Source: Asterochloris sp. CNOR1
Lineage: Eukaryota; Chlorophyta; Trebouxiophyceae; Trebouxiales; Trebouxiaceae
Length of the DNA stretch: 64,000 nucleotides
Direction: 5' to 3'
Assembly: GCA_963969365.1 (NCBI GenBank)
Contig: OZ017762.1
Coordinates: forward strand, 1,426,001 to 1,490,000
Below the pieces are notes generated by a model that worked only from the letters and a program-made list of their open reading frames with translations, ran no database searches and was not told the origin of the DNA. Made by a program: the position numbers and the translations under genes. Shown piece after piece: positions 1-10,511 of this stretch (position 1 is its first letter; the number at the start of each line of letters is the position of its first letter).

Positions 1-2253
1 ATGAAACATGAGCGTGGGTGCATGGTTTCCTTTAACTTTGCGCATGACCTTGTCCAGCACATCGATCAGCAGTCCAAAGAGGAGTGGGCTGAGGGGGCTG
101 CCTTGCTGCACTCCTTGCAGGCACCTGAATGCCTCAGATATGCCCCCTCCAGCCCTGACCGCTGCTGAGTCTTGGGCGTACATGCTTTGCAGGCAGCTCA
201 TGAAGTGTCCACACACCCCCAGGTTTTGTAGGACAGCCCACAGCACCCCGCGATCCACTGTGTCAAAGGCCTTCTCAAAATCAACAAAGCAGCAGAAAAG
301 CTTGCTGTTGTGCCGCCTATATTTTCTTACCAGAATGTTCAGTGTGCTCAGCTGTCCAGCAGTGCTGTGGCCCCTGCGGAAGCCAGCCTGCGGTGGTGCT
401 CTGAGATTGAGCGCTTCCGCCCACCGGGTCATGCGCTGCTCCATCACTGTGGCAAATAGCTTGGCCAGCACAGGAACGACCGTGATTGGCCGGTAGCTGT
501 TCATGTTGAGAGGATCCCTCCGTTTTCCCTTGTATACTGCAGTGACTAGGCCAGTGCTGAGCGACGTGGGATAGGTCCCCTTGAGCATGCTGGTGAACAG
601 CTTGGCTAGGCAGTGTTGCATGTGGAATGGCCCATGCTTCAGCAGCTCTGCACTCATGCCATCGATGCCAGCTGCTTTGCCAGCACTCAGTTTGCGCAGA
701 CCAGCCCGCACATCAGAAATGGTGCAGTCAGCATTCAGGAAAGCATCTGTGCCAATATGTACTCCTGTGATGGTGTCTTCAGGGAGCAGCTTTGGAACGG
801 CAGCAGATGCGGGATGGCTGCCCAGCACCTTCTGCATGTGCGCAGCCTGGATGGCACTGGACAGCGGGCACCCAGGGCGCCTGCGCCACCCTGCTATGCG
901 ATGAAGATCCGGCAATGAGAGGTGATCCATGCGGCGCATCTCGTTGGTCAGAAACTGTCGATATTTGCGGCGTCGGACAGCCCGGTGCCTGCATCTTAAA
1001 CTGTTAGCAGCAGCGTGGTGGGCAGTCAGCACAGGAGCCCTTGCTGCTGCTTTCCATTCACGCCATGAGGCCCAGCATTCTGCATCAAACCACACCGGAA
1101 ACTGGCGGGGTTTCTGGCCCCTTCCCTTCTTCAGGGCAAAAGTCTGCACAGCAGCGTCAGCCAAGCATCGTGTCATAGTCAGGACCCCAGCCTCTGGGTC
1201 TGCACAGGCCGCATCTAGCTGCTGCTGGTCTGCAGCACACAGAAAATGCTGCCAGTACTGCTCCTCCCTTTCGGCCTCAAACTTCACAGCAGGCACTTGC
1301 AGACACCCTGCCTTTGAGTGGGCTGGCTGGTCAGCCTGGCCATTGTAGGCTGGGGGCTCCTGTGCAGCAGGCAGCCTGAACCGTGCCATCACAGGGTGGT
1401 GGTCTGAGCAGCTCATGTATGGTGTGCTTACTTTCTGCAGGACTTCAAGCCGCTCTGCCCAGGGGTAGAGGGCTGACGAGGCCATGTGGTAGTCCAGCGT
1501 GGTGCGCACCACACGCTTGCGGCCGCGCATGAAGGTGGTCCTGCCAGTTGGGTCGCCATGGACTCTGCCATTGAGAATGAGCAGGGAATTGTCCTTGCAG
1601 AACTGCAGTTGCTGGCGACCTCTCCTGTCTACTGCATGGGGGCACTCATTTCTTCTTTCTGGCACGTGCTCTGGCAGTTCATCTAGAGCCTGTACAGCAT
1701 CAGGGATTTCAGGGCCCTCCAGCATCACATGGTCTGGCAAGGTCCCCGTGTGGGCATTGGTGTCCCCACACACCCAGAACTGAACACCTCTGGGCAACTC
1801 TTGAGAGAGTAATCTCATGTCTGCAGATAAATCCTTGAAAGTGGACAGATCTTTGTGCTTGTGGCCTGGGGGCATGTAGCATGTGGCAAAGGCAACGTGC
1901 TGAGGGTGATCACCCCCCAGGCGAACATGCAGCCACAGGTAAGTGCCATCTGGAGCACATTTCCAAACAGAACAGCGGTCAGCCCACTCGCGCTTTATGT
2001 AGACAGCAATACCCCCATGCGGTACCTTGCCACTTTGTAGGTGGCTGGGGCGCACAAGGTCATGGTAAACATATCCTTGCATGTCAGGCAGGTGTTCGCC
2101 ATCGGCGTGCCAGGTCTCTGTCAGGCAAATGAATGTGCAGTTCAGTGCCACCAAGTTCTGTAGTGCATCAGGCATTGACAGGTGTGCTCTGCTGAGCCCC
2201 CCGCGCATGTTCCATAATACCGCGGAGAGCTCGGCAGCATGGGTCCCTTCTCC
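1..2253 (-). CDS. LINE ORF2: apurinic-type endonuclease plus reverse transcriptase (partial)
   Basis: Read from 2,253 downwards, the protein opens with an exonuclease-endonuclease-phosphatase (EEP) fold: LWNMRGGL near the start, then CLTETW, later WVCGDTNAHTG and, at the domain end, SCSDHHPV with the catalytic Asp-His pair. This is the nicking endonuclease for target-primed reverse transcription. Below about position 620 comes the reverse transcriptase: YRPITVVPVLAKLF, then CFVDFEKAFDTVDR carrying the first catalytic Asp, then GVQQGSPLSPLLFGLLID. The YxDD motif would lie past the left edge. The frame is open for all 2.25 kb. It is the same frame as ORF1, with only the ORF1 UAG stop between them, and no ATG is found immediately after that stop; the first in-frame ATG is at NMRGG. 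Confidence 0.93.
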
Positions 2254-3627
2254 CTAGCAGCTCCTATCCAGGAGCCACCGGCCGCTGTCGGTGCGGATCC
2301 AAATGCGGTCCAGTCGGAAGCAGCAGGTGATGTTCTGCTTGCGCAAGTCGCGAAAGCGGCCCATGGCCAGGCGCTTCCTCATCTGTTGCTCAGGGGTCAA
2401 ATCTGGCTGCAGATAAACCTTGTTAAATGCTGGATGGTGCTTGAGCTGACTTGCAGCACGTAGTACACTGGCACATTGATCTTTGCGGGCAACCCGTATG
2501 CGCACAGGGGGAGTCTTCCCTGTCGCATTTCTCAGCTTGATGCGCTCTACCTTCAGCACCTCAACACCCTCAAGGTGCAGGCCATCCTTCAGCATGTCAG
2601 CAACCTGGTTCTGAAGCATGCCCACATCCTCAGTGCTGAAGTCCTGTGCATCAGGCCCCTCGCAAGTCATTCCATGTGCCACCACCACATCCTCATTAGC
2701 AGGTACACTCTTATCTGCAGGCTCCGCCGCTCTGTCTGCATCACGCTCCTGAATCACCCGTTCCAGCTGGGTCTGCTGCTCCTCAGTCCTCATTTGCGTC
2801 TGCCGCAGCCCTGCCTCTACTGCCTGCATTGCAGCCTGGCTTGGCCCACTGGTGGCTGCCGTGGTCTGTGCCTGCTCAAGCTGTTGCACCCGCTGTAAGG
2901 TGGCTGCCAGTTGCGTCTGGGTATCTGTCAGCTTTTGTTCTACTGCACTGAGCTTCTGCTCCAGCTGCTGGTCCCGGCCGCGAAGCATGTGCTGGACCAT
3001 TGCCCTTATGTCTGCTTCTGATAAGACCTTTGCAGGCCTCATGTCTGCAGCGGCGTCGCTGCCTTCTGCAGCCTGTGGTGCAGGCGTCAGCAGCACTGCG
3101 GGCCCCAACTCCCCCACCTCAAGGGCGGCAGGGGTGTTGTTACCAGCATCAGCAGCTGAGGCTGCTGAGGCTGGTGCCAAAAGCCCAGTCTCAGCAGGTC
3201 CAGACACCAGCGCATCAGGCTCTGCAGTCGGTGCCAAAGGACCAACTACAGGCAATGGCGTCACGGCCATGCTGCCACCTGTCTTGCCACCTGCCCTGCC
3301 TCCTCTTGCATCAGGCAGGCGTGCCTGCTTGGCGAGTCTGCTGCTGTCTTGGCCTCCATCACATTCAGTCAAATCATCGCTCTTGTCGGCCCAGCGGTTC
3401 ACTGTTGTATCCTTGCCAGCCCTCCCAGGCTGCACCCTGCTCAAAAGAGGCGGTGCTGCTGGTCGGCCAGGCTTTGGCGCCTCCCGGCCTGGGCTAAATC
3501 TGCGCTGTGCTGAGCTGAGCACCATGCGATCAGTGTCAACAGCAGATCGCCTGAACTGAGAGCGGTGGACCCTCCAAAGCTGGACCCTCCAAAGCAGTGT
3601 TGTGCAGATCTGTGAGCGATCGAACAA
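2254..3627 (-). CDS. LINE ORF1: coiled-coil RNA-binding protein
   Basis: A 457-residue protein with a Pro/Ala-rich N-terminal half, a heptad coiled coil in the middle (around LEQKLSAVEQKLTDTQTQL, then LQRVQQLEQ), and a basic C-terminal part with RIKLRNATGKTPPVRIRVAR and VYLQPDLTPEQQMRKRL. The order coiled coil then small nucleic-acid-binding C-terminal domain matches ORF1 proteins of L1-type LINEs, which trimerise and coat the element RNA. The frame ends at a single UAG (2,254-2,256); ORF2 continues in the same frame after it. The start at 3,627 is the first ATG of the long frame; an internal start is possible. Confidence 0.85.
   Translation of the reverse strand: MFDRSQICTTLLWRVQLWRVHRSQFRRSAVDTDRMVLSSAQRRFSPGREAPKPGRPAAPPLLSRVQPGRAGKDTTVNRWADKSDDLTECDGGQDSSRLAKQARLPDARGGRAGGKTGGSMAVTPLPVVGPLAPTAEPDALVSGPAETGLLAPASAASAADAGNNTPAALEVGELGPAVLLTPAPQAAEGSDAAADMRPAKVLSEADIRAMVQHMLRGRDQQLEQKLSAVEQKLTDTQTQLAATLQRVQQLEQAQTTAATSGPSQAAMQAVEAGLRQTQMRTEEQQTQLERVIQERDADRAAEPADKSVPANEDVVVAHGMTCEGPDAQDFSTEDVGMLQNQVADMLKDGLHLEGVEVLKVERIKLRNATGKTPPVRIRVARKDQCASVLRAASQLKHHPAFNKVYLQPDLTPEQQMRKRLAMGRFRDLRKQNITCCFRLDRIWIRTDSGRWLLDRSC
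3566..3595. repeat. Two exact 15-bp direct copies near the LINE 5' end
   Basis: The unit TGGACCCTCCAAAGC occurs twice back to back just inside the ORF1 N-terminal coding region. It could be replication slippage or the remains of repeated 5' promoter units. Confidence 0.8.
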
Positions 3628-3650
3628 GTTGCCTCCAAGTCCAAGGGTTT

Positions 3651-5500
3651 TTAAAGCTTACCCTTATAGTATTTTTCGGCCGCTTCCCCCGCCGCATGCG
3701 GATGCCAAAACTCCGCCCCACCTCACCAGCTGTGGCGTGTTGTGTGCTGCTTCAGCCGGAAGGAGCGGTGGTTGCACCCACAGGGAGGCAGAGACACTGG
3801 CAGTGAATCCGAGCATGTGAAGCCCAAAAAGGTGTGTGAGGTCTGTGGCTCTAGTCCATGGCTGTTTTCTGCAACATCACGCTGAATCCTACAGGGGAGG
3901 TGGGCTGCCACTGCCATAGCTGAGGCTGATGCCAATGCTGAGGGATCTGGGGGTGACAGTGATGGGGCAGGAGTGAGATTGTGGAGGAGCCTGATGCTCC
4001 TCCTGCCTCTGCTGGGGCCATGTGGAAGCTTGAGGTGTGTTTCAGTTTGCAGCCTGCTGCAGGCCTCCAGCGCTGCTGCAACTCATTCCTGTATCACTGT
4101 TGGCTGCAGTGCTGCAAGCGCAGCAAGAAGTGGATTGATCAGGAGGGCCCTGGCTCCCAGGCCTGGGTACCCTGTGTCAAAGGCTTCAACTGTCCCCCCA
4201 CCCCTTGCAATGTCTGTACACAGTTGCTGGCACATATTGCCATTGCTTAGTGTACACATTGCATGACCGACGTTTACTTAAGCCTCCTGTAGCCCTTAGA
4301 GGTGGACAAAACTGGGGCCCTGGAGGCCCCCGCAGCAATCAATGAGAGAGGAGCCAGCAGGTCACTTCCAACGATTTCCAAAGATATTTGAGGAAGTCCC
4401 ACGGGACGCCAAATGGGGAACGTGCCCGGCTTCAGCAAAACTCGAGGGTTTCGCCCCAGATAGGTGGCTGCAATCTTGCGATATCATGGGAACCCAGGTC
4501 TGCTCCTACCTCTGGTGGCGCCTTTTGCTGTTGATGATACAGAAGCTTTAGACTTCCACAGCTGCAGCTGTGGGCCTCATCACCTTCCGAGGGCTTTTGC
4601 CTGTCATTCCGGCCACAATGCAGGCCACAGAGGAGCCTGGCGCTCGCAGAGGCCCGTGCCTGCCAGCAGGACTGCGTTATAGGCCTCACCAACTTGCAAT
4701 CCTCAGTGACAGTCACCCAGTGACAGGTAGACAACAGTTATTGCGCTGCTGCATTCAGTTCTTCAGGGAAACGACAGCTGCTGAACCCAGCATGGCGTGT
4801 CACGCAGGCTGTGAACCAGAGCCGCAGGACCACTTAGGGGATGATCTGAACAGCATAGGCAGCCGTGCTGCTGACATTGTGCATGCCACCAGGCAGAGGA
4901 GTCACCTCCCTGAAGTAAATCTGGGGTTGCGGGCATGCCAAGGTGAAGCTCTTCCTGCAGATCTGCTCTGCATGCCTTAGAGCACAACAGCCAGATGAAG
5001 ACACCTGCTACCTGCTGCTGTCTCTGCTTGGCAGGTGTCACATGCGCCTCTTGCCACATGCTTCTTGCAGGCAGAACCTCCAACAACACAATCGAGCTGT
5101 GCAGGCAGGCGCTCGAGGTGCGCCCCTGGCCACACCTGGACCTGCTTATGCACGATCCAGGGTGGTTGCCAGATTGGCAATCAATTCAGCTTGAGCCCTG
5201 CGTTCCATAAATGGGGCATGGCCCATGCAGGCGGAACAGTGGCCACACTCTGGGTGTGACCAGGCGTGACTTTTAGGTGTCACACCTGCAAACATAACAA
5301 GCCACTTCAACCTTGCATGACGTCTGCAGCCTGCCAGAGGGAGTTGGTGCACCTGGGGGGTGTGCAGGCTGCATGGGCAGTGCGTCTTGGCTTCCCGCCA
5401 ATTGCCAGCTTGCCTGGGGCAGTGTTCCCCATGGAATCAGCGTACGGGCTCAGTGCTGCACAGAACAGCCGGTGACGGAGGCATCCAGCCCTTCTTGTCG
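3651..5500. other. No recognised gene; may hold 5' exons of the U-box gene
   Basis: Short open frames on the plus strand (for example around 3,790-4,250 and 4,570-4,980) show no family I recognise, and no chain of exons could be closed in phase. Upstream exons or the 5' UTR of the U-box gene may be here. Confidence 0.5.
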
Positions 5501-8500
5501 AGCCACTAACCCCTGTTGTGCTTCCTGGCTGGATCGTCTGGTCAAGTTCGGCCTCATTGCTGAACAGGGCGGCAGCCAGTGATGACTTGGGCCCTGCAGT
5601 GCAGGGCTCCTGAGCGCTGTTGTGTTTCAGCCCTGAATGCCTGCTCACAGCTGGGTCTACTGGTTGTCCATGTCGGTGCCAGGTCTGCCAAAGTGCTGGG
5701 CTCCCTGCTGCAGAGGGCAGCAGCCAGTGGAGGCGGCGGGTCCCGCACCATGGGCTGCGTCAGTCACTGTGCAGTCTCTCTTGTGGCCGTGTGGCGCTGG
5801 TGTCTGGGGGAGGAAGAGAGGGCCCTGTATGAGGCAGACTCAGAAGTGAGACCTAGCATCTGACGCATGCCACCAGCGCTTCTGGGGGCATCAGGCCACC
5901 TGAGTCAGGCTGTCTGTATGCAGCTGCCTCAGAGGCGAGCTTCCAGTTTATGAGGCAGAAGAGTGACGCTCTGCAAGGCAGTTTGGAGGCAGCTCCCAAG
6001 GCATAAATGACAGCCTTGGAGTGCGTTTTCAGCTTGCTGCTGGATGCATGCAGTGTGCATCAGGTAAACATGCAGCTGCTTGGGGTGCATGATGAGCCTG
6101 CCTGAGCAGGGCATCAGTACGGCGGCAGCAGCACATCAGCTTGGCAAAGCCGACTTCAATCTGGTGCAAGTGCTTGTGACAGGCAAAGTCATGGGTACTG
6201 GAGGCCTTGCCTGCCACAGCCAAGGCGGCTGCATGCCCTTCTGCAGGACAGCTTGATGAGCAACGAGGCGCAGACTCGCTCTCTGGAGCGCCTGTTTGCA
6301 GCAATGGGGCCCGCCGTTGCATATGACGCATCCTATGCTGCGCTGAGAGCGTTGGGCAGCAAGGCTGCCACTCTGGGCACAGGCGTGTCTGGAAACCTCG
6401 TCAGGTGAGCCTGGAGTGCGGCCTTGTGGCCAGGGGCCTGCCTCTTTTTGAATGAGTCCTGGGTTCCACTGGCCTGAGCTGGGCGGTCGGGTGGGCACAG
6501 AGGCATCTGGCACTTTTCAGGTCAGCCTGAAGCATTTGTCTGCCGTCCTGGGCCTCCTTGAGAGAAGGTGCCATCACTGGGGGCGCCGTGGCAGAATGCC
6601 TCTGCTTTGGGGTGACAGGCATCTGCCGACTTCATCAGGTGAGCCTCAAACATGGTCATAAGGCTACCTTGAGAATGGGTGCTACCTTGAGAATCGGCAG
6701 CATATGGACAGACTGGGCAGCAAGGTACCCACGTCAGGCAGAGGCAGCTGAATACCTCAGCAAATCAGGCCAGCACCCACAGCATGCATGCAAACACGAC
6801 AATGCTGCTGGCCAGATTGCGGTGGGGCACACCCAGCAGTCCTCCTGAGTCACCTCTGTGTTGATGTTGTGTACCACCGGCCGCAGACCAGTGGTCTGAG
6901 CTGCACCAAAGAGCAAAGATGCTGTAGCCTACTGCGCACTCTGGTCGTGGAGTAGCTGTCCTTGAGCTTGCTGCTGCACTGCAAGTGCCTGGCTGGGGTG
7001 GCCTGCAGCATTGTGACCAAGGCGGGAGCGCCGTCAGCAGCTCTTGATGTACCAAGGGTTCCCTTCAGTTGCTATTTAGGCCTGATGATGGCCACGTTGC
7101 AGATGCACACTATTGACTTCGGGGAGGTTGCAACCACTGCCACAGCCAAATTGAGCTTGAGGCTTCTCACAAAGGGCAACCCCAGGATGGAGCCTGAGTG
7201 GACCAGCAGCCCTCCTCTGGGTGTGATAAGGCCTGACTCCCCTGTGCCATGGCTAGGCTGCCTGAATCTTTGTGGCCAGGGCTGCCACAGCTACAGTGTG
7301 CTCTCATGTCTCATGTGGCACTTGCTGCTGCATTGCAGGTGCATGGCTGAGGTGGCAAGCAGCCTGTTGATTGGGCTGCAGCAGCACACCGCGTGCTCTT
7401 TGTCCACACTCACCAGCCTCGCCAGGTGCATGACTGGGTTGGCATGTAGGCCTGTGGACAGAGCTGCAGCAGAACAGCTGGCACTCTTTGCTTACACGCA
7501 CAGGCTTCATTTTTGCGGTGCAGGTGCATGGCTCGGGTGGCATGCAGTCCAATAGCCCGAGCTGCAGCAGCAAACCTGGTGGTCACCACGCTAGCCATCC
7601 TCATCAATAACCACCAGGGGGCAAGCAGTGCCACCCTGACCAGCTCCATGGCTACTATTGCTGTAGAAGCCACAGCAACACTGGGAGGTGAGCCAGACGG
7701 GATGGTCCATAAATCTGGCAACCAGATTGGTGATTTGGCCCTTGCATGCCCTGTTGAAGGGGCACGCTGCAATCAACACAGGCCCTGGCACCGCTGGGTG
7801 GCGGCCGTCTGATGCTACCGCTGACCCTGAGCAACTCCTGACCAGCTCCCTGGCCACCACTGCTGTCATGAAATGAGATTGCTGGATGGTGGGCCCTGTT
7901 GTCATAACACTGATGCATGACCCTAAGGGGCCAGGTCACAGGGCAGGTCACAGGGGATACCCTGCTATTGCAGCTGCAGCCATGCTCTGGGGCAAGCTGT
8001 GGGTGAAGCTCTCAGGTGCTGCCTGGCCCCAGACACATGCAGCTGGCATGATGGCTCTTGAGGGGCAAGCTGTTTTGAGCCTTGAGGCTGCTCATGCTGC
8101 GTGACTTCTGTGCAGCCAGGCATCAGTCTCTGCACGGCACAGCACTGCCTGCTGCGCACCAGCCAACAGCAAGGCTGCTCTGCACATGCCCTCCTGCCTT
8201 TGCCATGGCCAGCTGACACATGTCCACTGGGGATGTATTCCCTCCTGCAACCGCATGTTGCAGTCTCAAGCATGGCTGGCCTAGCTTGATGACTTGTCTT
8301 GGTAGCCAAACCAGCACTCAGTCCCCACATGCTGCATCTTGCATATCCCTGCTTGACGTCATGGTTGCTGTTCCTGCCAGTAGCACTCGGCAAAACAGAG
8401 CCTCTCCTGGCATTCAGAGGACATCCAAAACCCCTTGCCTGCTTCACACCCTTTGCTCTGCCTGCAGCCTCAGCCGTGGCTGCGCTTGATGGGGTGGTGC

Positions 8501-10149
8501 CTTTCCTGGCATGCACAGGGGACATGTATGTGCTGATGCTCTGCCTGCCTCACGTCATCCCTGCTGTGCCTGCAGCCTCGACTGTGGCAGCGCTTGGCGG
8601 GTTGGGGCCTGTCCTGGTGGCTCTAGCACTGGGATGGTACATCTCGAGCACCGGACACCGTCTCTGCGAGGAGATGCAGGTGAGCCAATCCAGCTGGGCC
8701 TGCACCAGACTGCCCACGCAGAAGCAGCAGCACATGCCGGGCCTGGACCTGCTGGCCAGGCAGCTGCGGCGGCTGATGTGCTTCAAGATGTGGGCTGGCA
8801 GCCCCCTCCTGCCTTCCCTCCCCTTGCACTTGCGCTCGGCAGCCACCTTTGCCTCCCCTCCCCTTGCACTCGCGCTTGACAGCCACCTTCTGCCTCCCCT
8901 TCTCTTGCAGGCGCGTCCATGCAGGCCTGCAGAGTGCGGCGGCTGGTGGGATGCCTTCCTGCGCGCCACCCATCTGCGCAAGCGGCTGCCTCCCATGCCA
9001 CAGTGGAACATGGACCGGGCTCCCGGGCTGGCGGACGCAATTGATGAGAGCGCGCCCGCCCTCAAGTGCCCAATCCTGGACACCCTGCTGGTGGAGCCAG
9101 CCGTGCTGCATGGAGTCATCTTTGAGCGTCGGTGAGCATCTCTGCTGGCTGTGTGAGGGTGGCCTACTGGCTGCGCCTTATGCCAGACCATTGTTGGTGG
9201 AGTCAGCTGTGCTGCACAGGGTTACCGTGTGAGCCCGTTGAGGATCCTTGGTGGGGCTCTCTCTAATCTTCCTAGTGTGCCAGGCGGAGTCAGCCTGCTA
9301 GCTCATGAGCGCATGTACTGAACCCTTCACTTCTGACTGTGTGTGCAGCCACTTTGCAGCTGCTGTGACCTGAGCTAGTGACTGCGCTGGAGACTTAGAG
9401 GGTTGGTGGCATCATTGCAGCCCATGCATTGTTGATGCTGGAGGTGGTGGCTGCATCTGAAATTTGTCTGCTTTTGAGGCAGTCGAGGACAACTCACTGC
9501 ATGTCTGGAGGAAGGCAGCTTGCTGGTTATCACAAAGACAGTCTTGCATCAGTGCCGGTAGGGTTCGCTGTGCCCAGTGCTGCGGGAGTTACAACAATGA
9601 GCACTGGGAGAAGTGTATTGAGGGACATGTATTTGGAATTTTGCTGCAAACCTGATGCAAGCAGCTGCTGCGCCATGCTGGGCAGGGTGACACTTTGTGC
9701 CTGTGAGGGAGCAGCGTGCTTCAGCAGCTGCCTGGCAAGCAATGCTCATCCAGGCCATGCCCTCATGTGGTCCTGCCCAACACTGCAGCCACTGGGCAGG
9801 CAGAGGCATCACAGGCGTGCTGGAGCAATAATCAACTTGGAAAGCCCAGCTGTAGTTGTGTGGGCAGCCTAGGGAGCATGCAGCGCTGAACCTAGCGGCA
9901 TTTCTTTGAGCCCTACTCCTGGAGACAGCAGACAGCAGCAGCGCCCCAACAGAGTGTCAGCTACAAGGCTCTGCAAGTCAGCGAACTGTGTTGCCCTGCA
10001 GCGTCATTGAGGACTGGATAGACAGGGACAACACCCACCCCTTTACTAGGCGGAAGGCCTATCGGTCCCAGTTGCAGCCCTGCCCAGAGATGCAGGCACT
10101 GGTGCTGCGCGTCAAGGAGCTCCACAACTTGACTTTTGTCCAAGCTTAG
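5500..10149 (+). CDS. U-box E3 ubiquitin ligase-like protein (5' end and one middle exon unresolved)
   Basis: The last two exons join in phase to a U-box: LKCPILDTLLVEPAVLHGV, then FERRVIEDWIDRDNTHPFTRR, then a short tail ending in UAG. A U-box is a zinc-free RING-like fold that recruits E2-ubiquitin. Exons that close in phase: ~5,510-5,578 (LDRLVKFGLIAEQGG), 5,683-5,845, 6,247-6,404, 6,563-6,638, then ...-7,687, 8,576-8,679, 8,911-9,131 and 10,002-10,149. Between 6,638 and 7,687 the structure is unclear. The N-terminal part is helical and Ala/Leu/Gly-rich, possibly armadillo-like. The exon at 8,576 encodes a hydrophobic stretch (ALGGLGPVLVALALGWYI) that could be a membrane segment, which would be unusual for a U-box ligase. 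The intron 8,680-8,910 is a multiple of three and free of stops, so it could also be retained. Confidence 0.75.
8800..8910 (+). repeat. About 40-bp tandem repeat x3 that includes the 3' splice site of the U-box exon
   Basis: Units begin near 8,800, 8,841 and 8,881 with AGCC-pyrimidine tract-CTTGCA. The third unit ends in CTTCTCTTGCAG, the acceptor of the exon at 8,911. The repeat thus multiplies a polypyrimidine tract and a near-acceptor. Confidence 0.8.
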
Positions 10150-10511
10150 CATCATAACTTTTGTACAACAGTCCCCATCCCATCTTGTCTCCGTGTCCTG
10201 TTCAGTGGATGCACGCCAAGCTGCAGCTGCGCCTCTACAGATGTGTAGACTATGCATGAGGTAGCCAGATCACTTACACCGCTCACCCAGCATGCTTGTA
10301 TTCTCAGAGCAGCTTTCACGCCTGTAAAATTTCAGTGCACAGGAGAAGCAATGGCATGACAATTGCCAGCATGTGTCTCTTCCCTGGAAAAGCGTTCCCG
10401 GCTTGTACCTCGATACAAATGAAGGAGTGGCCAGCCTGCAACTTGCCGCTGTTGATCAAGTGACATTGCGACTGTTTCAGGCCATGACAAGCGTCGCCCC
10501 TGCTGTGCACC

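Larger units (their letters stand above)
1..3650 (-). mobile_element. LINE (non-LTR retrotransposon), 3' part cut by the window edge
   Basis: Two open frames lie head to tail on the minus strand: a coiled-coil ORF1 (2,254-3,627) and an ORF2 with an endonuclease followed by a reverse transcriptase (2,253 to beyond base 1). This is the architecture of L1-type LINEs, a group known from green algae (for example Zepp of Chlorella). ORF2 has no stop in the window and ORF1 is intact, so the copy may be recent. The 5' end lies somewhere above 3,627; I could not find target-site duplications, and the 3' end and poly(A) tail are outside the window. The boundary at 3,650 is approximate. Confidence 0.93.

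Noticed and set aside
2254-2256. UAG reassigned as a sense codon (as in some ulvophytes)
   Set aside because: UAG also ends the U-box gene where the U-box fold is complete, and the other genes end at UGA; the LINE junction alone does not support a changed code.
8299-9135. Uninterrupted 278-codon frame
   Set aside because: It includes a stop-free intron (8,680-8,910) and a decayed exon duplicate; only 8,576-8,679 and 8,911-9,131 are taken as coding.
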